This document shows, one piece after another, positions 34,748-47,600 of a DNA stretch of 64,000 bases (position 1 is its first letter; each line of letters opens with the position of its first letter). Both the position numbers and the translations under genes were made by a program. The notes beneath the pieces are model-generated. The model made no database searches. It saw only the letters and a list, made by a program, of their open reading frames with translations, and was not told the origin of the DNA. The stretch spans positions 257 through 64,256 of the forward strand of contig VZTI01004617.1 in assembly GCA_013397865.1 (NCBI GenBank). The letters are read 5' to 3'. Source of the stretch: Struthidea cinerea. Taxonomy: Eukaryota > Chordata > Aves > Passeriformes > Corcoracidae.

Positions 34748-37733
34748 CACTGCTGGCACATTCCAGTCCTGCTCCTCTCTGTGCTGGACACTGTAAGAAA
34801 CAAAACCAACTTGTCTGTCCTGGTGCTTGAGTGGTTTTTATTTGTGTTTTTTGGTTACTTCCTTCTTGTTTTCCTGAACATGAGCCGAGGTGGGAAGAAG
34901 GAGGGACAGAATTGAAAGGAAGTGTTGTTAGAACGGCAGCACTTTCAGTTGGGTTGATCACTCTGGCTGCATCAGAAAATCCCTGGCTTGGAAGTGTAGG
35001 AGATCCAGAGCAGCTGCAGGGCAGGGGAGCTCAGACAGGGAGATGTCCCTTGGATTTCCAGCTGCTGGATGAGGATTTGGGCAGAAGTGGAGAGGCACTT
35101 TCTGGTTTCAAGGCCGGTGACTTTCAGCCAAGTCTCCTTTGATTTTCCCCCTCAATTCTTTCTCTCCTCCGAACACGCTGGTCTGAGTCACACCAACAGA
35201 ATTGTTCTGGATTAAACTTCTTATGTGGGCAGCAAGGAGGGGAATCCTGACTTTGGGCTTGGGACCAGAGCCTGAATTCCTGTCAGTAGCCAAGGTGGAA
35301 ACCCAGGCTTCAGGAGTTCAATCAACCATTGTCTGCATCCCTGCTCTTTCCTTGTTTTCCATGCTTCCTTTGGTGGGATATCCATAGGGATAATTGTCTA
35401 TGGAATCTGAAATGGTCCCCAGTTTTCATCCCTAATAAAATCAGGCCACTGCCATGGCAGAGGGCTGGGACATGAGGCCACATCGTTAGGCGGTTGTAAT
35501 TATTAGATGGTCACTCTACTAACGACAAATTCAATCAATCACCAACAGGTTTGTCTGACGTATTCCCAGTAAGAAATAACTCCTTTGGATTCCTCAACTG
35601 CTTCTGAACTGGAGAATCACCCTGATGCCACCGCCAGCTGCCCTGGGCTCTGGATAAAGGAGGATAAATCCCAACAGATCCAACCTCAAGCTGTGAAAAT
35701 GAGTCCTTTACTGTGCTCAATACATTAAACAATCCAGTGTTTTTCTTCCAGATAACTACTCTGGATCAGCCTTATCTACTCACTTGTGAATTGTAGCCTG
35801 TAAAGCAGCCATAAAAAACAACGGGGAACACGGATTTGATCCAGCATGTCCATTTATTTCTCCCCACAGGCAGAGATGAAGATGCAGCAATCTGGGAAGC
35901 ACGCAGCACATGCTGCTGTTTTGAGCCCAAGTAGACTTTTAGTGTCAGCCCTTATCCCCTTCTCTCTTTGGGCTCTGAGGCCGATGCTGTACATCACAAT
36001 CACACTTGGATCTATAGGGTGCCACCTCATTTGTCAGCTGCCGCAAAGCATTTTTGCTGTCAGCCAGCACAAGGTCCGTATTCAAGCCATGATCAAACCT
36101 TGGACAGAGCGTGAGCAACAGCTCCAGTGAATATTCCTGTCAGAACATGGATTAGAATCTTCTCTAAAGCACCTCCTGCCAAGGGTCTGATGTCATCTGT
36201 CTTCTCGGAGCAGGGAAACGGTGTAAATTCAATTTTTGTGATGAACAAATCCCTTTCTGGGAGCGCTCTCAGGCTCGAGACCAAGAATGCATCTGATTCC
36301 TTTTTTCCCTTCTGCCCTTCCCCCATCCCCACCCTGATGAGGTCGATGCTGGCCTTTGCTGGGGCTGTAGAGCACAGGAGGAGATGTTGGTTTATGTCAT
36401 GACAGCCTCTCCATGGGCAAAACTGCTTGGAACAGCAAGGACTGGGCTCAAGATTGAAACCAGGAATTTTGAACGTTGAAAGTTAGGAATAACTGGAGGA
36501 CGTGGTGGATCCCATCACTCTCATCCAGTAGTGGGATAAACACCCAGTTTGGATGAACACCAAGAACTGAGGACTAATAATCCTGCTCAGGTTAGGCTGC
36601 ACCTCAGGCTTTGCTCTAAAATGACCTGGCAGAAGTGCAGGTGCTGTTTTCTGTGAAAGTTCATATCAGTGCCTCCAGCCCTACCGGACCTCTGTCTCAG
36701 GACCTGCACTGACGTCTGAAACCACAGGGAAAAGCCTTCAGTCCCAACCAAAATTCATTGCTTGGCCTCATGAGTTCAGAGTTATGGGCCAAGTTGAAGA
36801 TAGGGTTGAAGATCTAATTTAAATCACACCCAGCTCTTTGTCCTGTGGAGTGGAAGGCGGAATGAGCAGGTTGATTATGTTCTCCCTGATATCCCATCGC
36901 CAGGCACCAAAGCAGATTTCTCTGTGTCCCCACATCTTCACACCCACCTGAAAGATTTTCCCAGGAGCTTGTGCATGACTTTCCTGTAAAACTCATCAGC
37001 TCCATGGGTTTTATTCCACTTTGGGAAGAAAAAAAGTGTTGATGTAATGCGTGTTGCTTTTCTATTGTTTGTTTCCTTTCATCCCCTTAGCACTTTACTC
37101 TCTTGAATTGTTGGGTGTGAATTAGGCAGAATTTCCAGCTGACAAACTTCTCCTGAGCTTTCTTGGGAACGCAGCTCATGTTGTCCCATCCAAGATGGTT
37201 TAAACCCTGTGGCTCCAGCACGGTTGGAGTGTGAGCTCATGTGAGGATCTCCCCAGCTCCTTGGAGGGGATTTGCAGCTCATTTGTGTTTCTGCACGGAG
37301 CTCTCCTGATTTATGTCCATCCTGGACATGCTGACGTGAACTACAGCCTCCCTGAGCATCAGGAGATGCCCAGAGTTGATGATGCTTCCAAGGAAAACCT
37401 GGCTCACGGCAGCACAACCTCTGGCACAGCCTAGCTCAGGTGACAGGCACAGCCTCCCCCAGAGCTCAGGGCTGTAATCCCCAGCTCAGAGTGGGGTTTG
37501 ATGACAACCCTTGAGGATGGATTTAAAATATCTTCTGAAGGGCTGTTGCCAAATATTAAGCATCAATTTTCGGTGTTTGGTCCCATCTCCTCGCTGAAAA
37601 AGTTTAACAGGACCGGGATTGTTGCTGAACTCTCAGCGAGAGCTGCTGAAACACAACCAAAAAAACCTTTTATAAAATAATCCCCCTGTCTTCATTCTGT
37701 CACTGCTACCAAGCTGGATAAAGGCAGGAATTT
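34748..37733. other. Single-copy non-coding DNA
   Basis: No gene is supported. The stretch 35460-36130 looks unlike the bulk: AT-rich, few CpG, with an acceptor-like TTTATTTCTCCCCACAG ending at 35869 followed by about 260 open bases. No protein similarity is recognised, so it is kept only as a finding. Confidence 0.45.
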
Positions 37734-37790
37734 AGGCCTTGATTCAGCAAAGCACTTAAATGAGTGCTCACATCTTAGTGAGCACACTTG
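37734..37790 (+). repeat. Half copy of an old palindromic MITE-like repeat
   Basis: The sequence GGCCTTGATTCAGCAAAGC followed by ACTTAAATGAGTGCTCAC matches one arm of a palindromic repeat common in reptile and bird genomes (arms end in TGATTCAGCAAAGCACTTAA). The central CCCATTGAAGTC and second arm are not recognisable here. A fuller copy of the same family lies at 44569-44684. I do not know the exact library name. Confidence 0.65.
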
Positions 37791-40730
37791 CCGTGGGCAG
37801 AGTCTGCTCCAATGTGGCCTTTCCAAAGGATTATTAGGTATTTTTTTTTGTTTAGGATACACCTTTCAAAAGAAACTCCTCCTCCTACCATAGAGCTTAG
37901 CCATCAATCTGTGCCTTCTGCAACAGAGCAAGGTCCAGAAATGCATTGTAAGTAAAGGTAAGTGGATTTTGGGAAAACCTTTACTGAAAATGGATTATTT
38001 TCTTTAATAAGAAACTGATTATTTTGCTCTATAGACTGAAATTTGAGAGGTGGTTTGACACAATGACCAAGATATTGCAGGGAATTGAAAGCATCTTTGC
38101 CAAACGTTCAGCCTGGATAATGTTCATCTAGAAATTGATGAGTTAAATGAGAGTAGAGGAATAGAAATAGAAATAAGGAAAAAGAGTCAGTGCCTAAATG
38201 AAATATTTTATTTCTTGACTGCCCAACCCATGACTCTCCAAACTCTTGTCACAAGTGGTGGCTGCTCCACCAGCTCAGTGCAGTGTGGGGTCTCAGGAAG
38301 CAACTCACAAGAAACTGCAGAGCAACTAGGGATGAAGCAATGGTATTTGTCATAATAATTACTAATCCCTTAAGAAAGCAGAACAATGTTTGGGTTGGAT
38401 GTAAGGAAAGATTAAAATTTCAGCCCGCACTTGATTCCAAGCTGTTCGTGTTTAGAAGCCCAGAGGACACCCAAAATTTGTCCTTTAGCAGACCCTTCCC
38501 CAGATGAACACCCACCCAACCCTTGGAGGGAATGCCCTCATCGGAAACAGATAATCCTTCCCCAAACAAACCCTTCCTTTCCTTCTTTTCCTCTCTTTCC
38601 CGGCCTGGCTCTGTGGTATCCTGCCCTATTGTGTTACATTATCACATCAAGTCGTGGCATGGCATAAAGCAGCTTGATGTGCTGCAGGAATGCAGCTCTA
38701 TCCGCAGTAATCCCTGTCAGCTCTGCTTCCCGGAGCCTCTTCCATGGATTTTGGGAGAGGCACGATCCATCAAGGCTTCTCGTTTTCATGTCCACCTGGT
38801 GTCGTGTTACCTAACCCAGCTGAAAACCCTCGTGTGCCATATCAAAGAGCAGCCCTGATTCCCAGAAGTGTTTTTGTTGGATCATCAATGCCTGCTTACA
38901 GCCCAAGGAACGGCTTATCCACAATTTTCCCTTTCCAGAGTTCTGAAATGTGTCAAAGAGCTGCGGTGCCTCAATCCTCGTCCTGTCCCCATTGTCTCTG
39001 ATGATGGAAGGGGGATCCTTCATGAAGACCTGGATGGTTTGCAAAAACTTTACCCACATCAGCACAGGGATTTCAATCCCTGTAAAGAGGAGGGAAAGAA
39101 ACACCCATGAGACTTTTTTTCTTGAGACCAGTTTCTCCCATAAACATTTCTCTTCCACTTTAATCGCACAGGAATTCCAGTGACATCTTTACTTCCCAGT
39201 AAAGTGCACGGGGAGGAGTTCCTTATGTAACTTCCCTGCCTGAGTTGCATAAAAATTCATCCTGCCAAGAAAGTGAGTGCGTTTTGCACGCATTTAGATC
39301 AGTTTATATGGCTGTTTTATAAGGTCCCTTGCTGGACCTGTTATCACATTTCATCCTCAAAAGTGGTTGGACTTCTCCTTATTTCTCCCCTTGGTGGTAG
39401 GGGTGGTAACAGGAGAAGAGTACATTCTATTCCGGGTTATTTTTAGGTCTAGAATCAGAACATTTGGTGTCCTAGCCCAAGTGGATTAAACAGTTCAGAG
39501 TAAAGCAGGTCCCATTTCTATGTTGTTTGTACAGCATCAGGGTCCTGGCAGATAACTACAAGCATTGTGTTAATGCAGATGATGCCAAAAGGGGCTTGTT
39601 CTGTCCACGTTCGAACATCTCAAAGCTTTGCCAAAATCCCCATTTCAAAGAAAACTGGGATATCAGATTTAAAACTTCTACAAGGGAGAAGGCTGGAGCT
39701 GAAAGAGGTAAATTAAGGTCAGCTTAGAGAGGAAGAAAGCCACGAGCTGCTGAGCCGTGTGTGAACATCCAATCCGAGATTCCTGTCCGGATAACGATCC
39801 TGCCCTAGGAAGAAACTTCTCTGAGTTAATCCTACAGGATGCTCTGAATTATTCCCGAGAAATGCCTCATCCCGGAGTGGATCTGTGGATGAAGCATTCA
39901 ACCTGTGCTGTCGGAAGAGCAGGAGGTGCTTTCCAGGTGCAGGAAGACTCTCATCTGTCTTCAGTTTTAGGTTCAGTTTTTCAGCCGTGTGGAACCATTG
40001 ATTCACCCACATAAATTCCTCAAGGTACTGCTTCAGGATGGGTTCTGCGGAGCCATTCCAGTCCTTCCAGTGTGAAGTTGACAAAAGTCTCCCTCTTTGG
40101 CTCTGTCTATCCCCAGGATAAATGGGTCCAGTGCCACTGAGCCAGAATGGTCATGGGGACTGGAGGAGAGTTGGGTCTGGAAAGGAGTGAGCTCAGATCC
40201 CACCTCCTGCACAGCCAGATGGGATTTCCACGTTGCTGGAGCCAGGCTCAGAGAAAGCCACCTGCAGAAAACCTGGATCTGGTGCTCCTGGGCCCCAGTT
40301 CAACAGGGAAACTCCAACAGAATTTCTCTGGTAGCTTTACAGACATTTCTTGGGAACCCCACGGCATCAAACACCCGGATTTATTTTTTTTCCCTGGAAT
40401 AATTCCCCCTGGAATAACGTCAGCCCAAGTCTTTCAAGCCTTCAAGACAATTTAGGTTGCAGTTGCCCACAGAGCAACAAACACTCAGCGCTCTCCTTCC
40501 TGCAGCAGCTTTCCCTGGACAGGCAGCGGGGTGAGCCCAATCCCACGCACGTGGGAACGTGTGCGGGGGACAGAGGTGTGCAGGACTTGGTTGCTGAGGT
40601 CCAACAGCTGAAGTCATGCCTGTGGTATCACAAATATGAGAGCCCAAAACTGTTTCAAGGGTTTCCAAGTCAAACACTCGAGCACATTTCTTAGCCTTTG
40701 AAATCCATCTGGCCAAAAGCTCCTGACAGT
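37791..40730. other. Single-copy non-coding DNA
   Basis: No gene is supported. A TTTTTTTTTG tract lies near 37842-37850 and an AATAGAAATAG-type repeat near 38160-38175. Open frames are short and unrecognised. The part 38000-38220 is AT-rich and could hold conserved elements. Confidence 0.5.
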
Positions 40731-40875
40731 GTGATCTATGAGGCTGTGGAATAGTTTCCCCAGGGAAGTGTTGGAAGGGCTATCATTTGAGTCATTTAGT
40801 GCTGAGGGGAATATACCATGGGGAACAATCCCTCATTAGCCAGACTAATGGATCTTTCTGCTTCAAACTCTGGTG
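40731..40875 (+). repeat. Ancient CR1-type LINE fragment
   Basis: The sequence 'CTGTGGAATAGTTTCCCCAGG', 'GAAGTGTTGGAAGGGCTATC', 'ATTTGAGTCATTTAG' and 'GGGAACAATCCCTCATTAGC' follows the 3' region of older amniote CR1/L3-like subfamilies. There the order is CTGTGGAA...CCCAGGGAAGTGGTGGAA, then an ACAATCC..CATTAG stretch. It is much more diverged than the avian CR1 copies, so it probably predates modern birds. Confidence 0.65.
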
Positions 40876-43800
40876 TTCCTACAAAAAAAAAGGTGCCTTG
40901 ACTTCTCCTTGTTCTTCCATATGCTCAAATTGGCAGGGATGTGGGGCCGTTGGCTAAATTTTGTAGCTTTTGTTTATAAGGCACGTAAATTTATCAGAGG
41001 AGGGGGTTTTCATGTGTCAGGCAAAGTGTGGAGTGTCAGGAGCAATCTGAAGGAAAGAGTCCTGGGGATAAATGAAAGGCACATCCATTATTTGCTAAAA
41101 AGCGGGGGGACGTGTGGGTCCCTCCTGAGGAGCTCTGAGCAAGCTTCAGGGAATGAAGGTGCGGAATTTGAGTGGAACTGAGCCTTGAGTTCACCAGCCA
41201 CCCATGGATGGCAACCGTCAGGGCTTGGCTGGTGGATTTCTGGCACATCTCATCCTCCATTCAGATTTTTTCCTGTAACACAATTTCCGATCACACAATT
41301 CCAACCTGTCCTTTTCTTCATGTGTTGTTCCAGATCAGTAATTTTTATGCTCTGGATGTGGAAGGATCCCAGGTCTGGTCCTCTGGGAACATCAGCAGGG
41401 TGACTTTGAGGACTTTGAGGACCACCTGTTTTTTGGATGACAGCATCTTCCTTCTCTCACGGTCTTCCTGTGTAACCTTGGGAATGCCACTTGGATCTTT
41501 GGGATCACTTACTCTAAGGTGTAATTTAACAGTCCCAGCAGGCTGGATCATCACCAGCTTTGCCTTACCATTGGAGAACTGGGAGACACCACCCCAAACT
41601 TTATTACTAAGACCTAGGATGAATATTATGGCCTTTCTCCTTAGGAATACGTAAGTTTTCCAAGATCTCGTCACTCTAGGGAGCACCAACTCATGCATCT
41701 CCCTTGACTTTACCTGTCATAGGTGCCTCAGTGGCCGTGTGGCCTTTCAGAGGAGAGGAGGTAACACTGACGTCACTCCAGGATTTGTAGTTGATATTTT
41801 TTGACTCTTTTTTTGTTTCCCAAAGTCTTGAATATTTTCCAGCAATGATGATTTTCCCTTCTGTGCTTCTTTTTTTAACAGTAGATTTTCCAAGTGGACA
41901 ATCCCAAAGGTGGCCGGCTTCACGGGCGGGAAAAAGAAAAGAGTCATAGAGATATTTTAAATGCGACGTGAATCTTATGCCAAAAAGTGTCTTTTCCATA
42001 TTTATAAGCCCCTGTCATCCCCTCTCCCTCCGCCTCCTCCTGCTTAAAAGGAAACTCCATTACAAAGGCAGGAAAGAACATCAAACAAACCTCGCTTGGC
42101 AGCCATGTCTATATGTGAAATTACTGTCAGAGTACAAAGGAAGACTCAAGATTTAGAAGGTAACATGTGACAAGAGAATGCCGTCCTTCTCAATGTCTTT
42201 ACCTTTTGTTGGTGAGAACTGGGAAGGGGTTGGTGCTGGTGCTTTTTTGTTTTGAGAAGGACCGTGCCAATTATAGAAAGGCACAAATCACCGCGGGCTG
42301 GGGGCGATTTGGCTCGCTGGGAGCCCCTGATCCTGACTTCAGCCAGGGTTGCGTAGGCACAACCCTCACCCTCAGCTCCATCCCTCAGGGCCACCCGAGG
42401 AGCAGCCGTGGTGTTTGATCCCACAAAGCTTTGATGGAGCCACTTTGGAGCTGCTGGGGGCTCTGGATGCCCTCAGCTCCCCTCGGTACAAGGCAAAATG
42501 TGTTTGGTTGAAGTGGCCACATGTGCTTTCCGTGCAGCCGTTAGCAAACGGCTTTCAGCAAACGTTTTATTTCACTAGGGGAGAAAATTAAGGGCTTGTA
42601 GTTATTCCTGCTCTGGAATGGAAGTTATTCCTGCTCTGTGACTGGAAATTAATTAATGGGTCAATGTAGCCACGGTCTTGACGTAGATCTTTGTCTCATC
42701 TCTCTCTTCATCTTGGAGAGTGTCTTTATTAGCTCTATTCTTATCCACGCTCTTGCAATCCTACTTTTTATGCCAAAACAATACTCGTTTTCCACGTTTC
42801 CCAAACGCTGCAGGAGAGCAGGGCACAGAAAGCAGAGGAGCAGCACAAGCTGCAGGTCCCCAGCCCTGACACGTGGGACAGGACACATCGAACCTGCTGC
42901 CCTCACCAGACTTGGCTGCTTGGGCTCTGCCCACAAACTCAGATATTCAGGTGAGGATTGAATATTCAGGTGTAGTGACAGGGTTTGTCATTAAAAAAAC
43001 CACCAAATCATGGAATTGGCCACCTCGTTTGGGTGTCACGCTCTGGATTGGAGCATCTGTCCTCTTTCTCCTCTACCCCACAGTCTCAAATGAAAGTTGA
43101 GAACAATTCCCAGCCTCAACCCTAAAGTTGTTTTCCACTTCAGTATTTATAAAATATTTGTATCTTTAATCTGCTTCTTGCCCTGTGTGGTACCATGGTC
43201 TGTCCCCTCCTGGTTTCCTGTGCCAGGACTTCTGCAGGAGAAGCTGGTTCATACTTGGTGTGGCTTGTTAAGGTGTGAATCTCTCCCCTTTGTTCTTTGA
43301 AGGAGCATTTTTTTTGTCTAAAAGCGAGGCTTAGTGCAACAGACACTTTTAATCCCTCTTAGTTTTGAGGGCTATTGAACTTACCCGCTGTAATTCAAAC
43401 ATTAATTTAACTTTTCAAAGAATGAGAGCTTTCTTTGTTGGCTGTGGTTGAAGTGTGGGTGCTGCAAGGTCTTTTCTCCTTTATTTAAGGGATGGAGGCA
43501 TTGTTTGCTTGGGATTTTTTTTAAATATAGAGTTGATCACAGGCTGCAAGCGACATTTGTTGATCTCAGGCCAGGCATTCAGAAGCACCACACCGACTGT
43601 GTATTTCATCTTGGGGAAGGATCCTTCCCCTTCCTCCTCCTTTGAGAACAATAAAATTGAGCCTTTTTCATTTTGCCTCATAGGAAAAAAAAAACCTTTA
43701 AAAATCTGTGTGGGGAGGCACATCTGCAAACCTGGTTTACAGCCCCTTTTCAGTGTCATCTGAAGTTTTTTTGAATGAGGTGCAAAAAGTGGCTGAGAGC

Positions 43801-44568
43801 AGGGGGAAGGGAGAAAAACTCGGTTCTGTGCACACACACACAGACACACACAAGATGGAGACACTGGTTAGCAACATAAACAAAAGGTGGGTGGTAACCC
43901 CTGAGCTTTTTTTTTTTGACAGCCAGTGGTGGCAGTGATGAATTTGTGAAGTTATCTAATTTTCCACTGTTTTAATTAGAGGCCTGGGCTATGAGACCTA
44001 ACAGCTGGGTTCTTTGTACTGCTTTCTGTTGCCTGACAGAGAAAAATTTCTACTGTATCTTCAGCCAAGCTTTCAGTCTGACCTGAGCAAATGAAACTTC
44101 TGGGACTCATAAACTGTGGTTTCTGGGCAGATTGCTTTTTGAACTGCTCCTTAGCCCTCCTAACATGTGAAGAACACAAAGGCTCACAAAGTGAACTCCC
44201 TTTGTACTCCAGAGCTAACGGGGATGCTCATTAAAGAGGCAGGAGGAGAGCAGGAGGGGAGGGAGGGACCGTCCCTGGCATATTAGAGGACTTATCAAGT
44301 GTAAAGTTTCTCCTGATCGGCCACAGCGGTGCTGGGGCCAGTTGGGAAGTTGTAAAGCTCAAGCCCTTGGAAGACAATGGCTTTGGTTGCAAAGCACGAC
44401 CAGTTGAGCAACTTAATTTATGACTCGGTTCCTGCCAAGTGATTTGTAAAGCTTTACATTAGACTGGATGTGCATCACAGTTCATCACCCCTCTGCTTCT
44501 CGAGGCATGCACTGTAACCACTTTCTTTCACTACAGTTAAGAAGGAAAAAAACGTCAGAGGAATTTTT
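40876..44568. other. Single-copy non-coding DNA with small tandem repeats
   Basis: No gene is supported. A 16-base unit AGTTATTCCTGCTCTG occurs twice at about 42599-42637, and an 11-base unit ATATTCAGGTG twice at about 42942-42971. A CA-type microsatellite sits at 43831-43852. The stretch 44200-44560 is a good candidate for conserved non-coding sequence by composition. Confidence 0.5.
43831..43852 (+). repeat. CA dinucleotide microsatellite
   Basis: Eleven CA-type units interrupted once by AGA (CACACACACACAGACACACA). Short, so probably of low variability. Confidence 0.85.
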
Positions 44569-44684
44569 AGACCTGAATTCAGCTCAATCTAAAGTCTTTG
44601 CTTAAATCCCATTGGAGTCAAAGGAATTAAGCAAGGCTTTGACTTAAAGCATATACTTAATTGCTTTGCTGAATCAGAGCCCAT
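44569..44684. repeat. Palindromic MITE-like repeat, nearly complete
   Basis: Left end ACCTGAATTCAGC (from 44571) and right end GCTTTGCTGAATCAGAGCCC (to 44682) are imperfect inverted copies. The centre CCCATTGGAGTCAAAGG (44608-44624) is itself palindromic. TTTGCTTAA-like and TTAATTGCTTT-like arms lie between. The whole 115-base unit is one large palindrome, the shape of a non-autonomous DNA transposon of an old family shared by reptiles and birds. It has no coding content. Family name uncertain. Confidence 0.75.
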
Positions 44685-47600
44685 ATTCCGATTTTCTTCC
44701 TCAGGAGCTCTTGAGAGTCAGAAATGTGTTTTCATCCTCCAAAGGCCATCGCTCCCTCTTTCCCCACCTGCTCAGCTGTGGCAGATTTCCTTGGGGCTAT
44801 TTTGCTGCAGGAGTCAAAGGGACTCAGTGATGACAAGGCCACTCAAGCCAACGCAATTTCAATAAACCAGAAAGTCATTTGATTTGCAAGGAACTCACTG
44901 AAAATAGTTTTTCTGTGACGGCAGCTGAGTAATGACCCATCACTCAAGCAGTTGTGAAAGGAGAGCCCTTTACAACTCGGGGGTGAAGAATGGTGCCTTT
45001 AACAGCCGCGATTGCAGGCCTGGCTTGGACAAAAATTTAAGGCATGTCCAAGTGCTGCAGCAGATGGATTGTGCAGCACAGGGAGGGATTTCAGGCTTCC
45101 CGTCCTCCCCACCAGGGGTAGGACCACGGTCTGCTGCAGCACTGCATCCCCACCAAGTCCAGGAGCAAGGGAAGGGGACTGAGGGGGCAGCTCTTGCTCA
45201 GATCCATGGCCAGAGAGCAGCAAAGCAACCACCCAAATGGACTTGGAAGTTGGGAGAGGTTTTCCTTCTTGGATGGAGTAGTGTCCGGACCGCATCCATC
45301 CATTCTCCTTCACCCTGGAGACAGCTAACCAAAAATGACAGTGAACTTGGTCAAAGACTATGGCGGAGCATGGTTTTGGCCATAAATGTCAGTTCAAAAT
45401 TCCTACCAAAGCCCAACTACTTCCAATAAAAACCTTTGCTCCGTTCTGATAGGAAGTGGGTCTTTGTGGCAACATGGTCATGCTCCAATCTGATGCCCGC
45501 CCAGAGGTTTGCTCCATGAGTTTGGATCCGGTTATATTGGATGAATCCATCACTACAGAAGGGAATTCAGGGCCTGCAGTGTGTGAGGAGTGAGAAGGGA
45601 GACCACGGGGCTCCTGTGTTGTGTTGAAGCTCCATCTCCCTGATGGGCAGTGACAACTCCTTGCACACCCTGACTGCTGCTTTCTCTTATGTGTAAAACG
45701 AGAGGATGGGAGAAATCCTCTCGTGGCCTTTCCCATTTATCCTTGGGTGGATTCTCCCATGGAAAAGTGGAAATTTCTCCATCCAGTTCAGAAAAGGTCA
45801 CAACTCCCTCTTTATGGACCTTGGCTCTGCTGGGCAGAAGTCCTTGTATTTTGCCCTTGTGACTCTGGATTTGTCCCTCATGTGTTGGGTGTGCTCTGGG
45901 CACAGCCGTGCCCATGTGGAAGCTTTGGGGAGAAATCGGGAATTCTGCCTTTCCTGAGGCTAATTAATGGGACAGTGCTGACTGCATTTTAATGGAGGCC
46001 ACTCTGCTGCCCCATGTGGAAACATCTGCACTTTTCTCTGGGATGAAGTGGCGGCTGACATTAAGCAGTTTGCAAGTCCCAGGTGCTGAAAGTCCAACTA
46101 AGATGGGATTTAAGCCAAATTCAGGTTGCATTCCAGGCTGTGATGAAAGGGAATTTTGAAACGTTTGACTTCCCTGCAGAGCAGAAATTCCATTTCCCAA
46201 TCAGCTCTAAATAATCATTTAAAGATGGACTCTAAATTGGGATTGTTTTAATGTGTCATCTTGGTTTTAATTGCTTCGAGTTCTGAGTAAATGTTATCAG
46301 ACCATCAGAGCCTGAGGATGAAGCAAGAGCCGGGTGGTGATTCAGATGGAATCGCCTGTTGCCAAAGAGGAAGTCCTGGAACTGGGATGACTCTATGGCT
46401 CGAGCAAAAGACAAGACAGTGAACTCTCTGTTTACAGTGGGCCACCGAAAGAATGGGATAATTGCAATTATCCCAGTGAAGCAGCCTTTTAATGACTGCT
46501 TCATTTTAAAAATACATATGTAAATCTTGGAGGAGGTGGAGAGGTGCCAATTTGTCCTGGCTGAGCTGGGGACCTTTTATCTCCTTCAAAGAGCTGGCAG
46601 CTCAGCTGTGGCAGCAGAGTCCAGCATCGGGGCAGGCTGTGCTTGCTCAGCTCGTGAGTCACGGCACCAGCGTGCACAGACCACACCAAGACTCAGCTCA
46701 GAGACCCATGCAGCAGCAAAGAGATGAATATTTCTGGTTTTCCTTCTAAAAATCTCTGTTGATGGCTCTGGAAACTGAATTTTTTTGTGCAATAAGCTGA
46801 ATTCAGCTGTAGGAGTTTGCTCTGGGGAGATGTGGAGCTGGGAGTGCTTCTCATCCACTGCAGTGGCTTGGGAATCCTTCTTTTGCCACCCTGTTTTTTT
46901 CCTGTTTCCCCATTTCAGTGGGTTCCCTCTCCAGGCAACATGTGCTCCATCTTCCCTGGGATGAAGTGATCCCATATTTATCCTGTCAGACCAAGATCCT
47001 CCACTCTGTGCTCTCAAGAATCTCTGTATTTGGAAAGGAAAACTTCACTGATGGTTTGTTATAATTCCCCCCTCTCAAAAGCTCCTGATGCTGAACTTCT
47101 GAAGAGGCCCAAGGAATCAGGAGCCAGCACACGCTGGGTTGGAATTTTTGAGCCCTTTAAGGACATTTGAGTGGAATATTCTTTGTCTAACTTGTGGCCA
47201 GAGGTATCCAAAGGACCAACAGCGTGTTGAGAAATCAAGATTCTTGAAGGGATAAGACCTTCTCATCCAAATTCTGGCCAAATTCTGTGCTGTGAGTAAG
47301 TGAACAGGAGCTGTGCTCTCAATGCTGAATTTATTGGTCTTTGTGTTTCAAGGTCTCCAGTAATTACCATCATGTGACTGGGGTTCATGGACTTGGGAAT
47401 GTTACACGTCCCGCTATCTGCTGTGGGAGTGCTCGTACACACAACCTAAAAACGCACAGAAACCACAGATTTATGAGATCAGGGTTTTTAAGTGTGCCCC
47501 TGTCCAAGGAATAGGAGTTTCTAAATCACTCCCGCCCTTCCCTTCTCCCCGACATACTGGATTGGCGTTGCTGAAGCTGCTCCAGGATATTAATTGCTGG

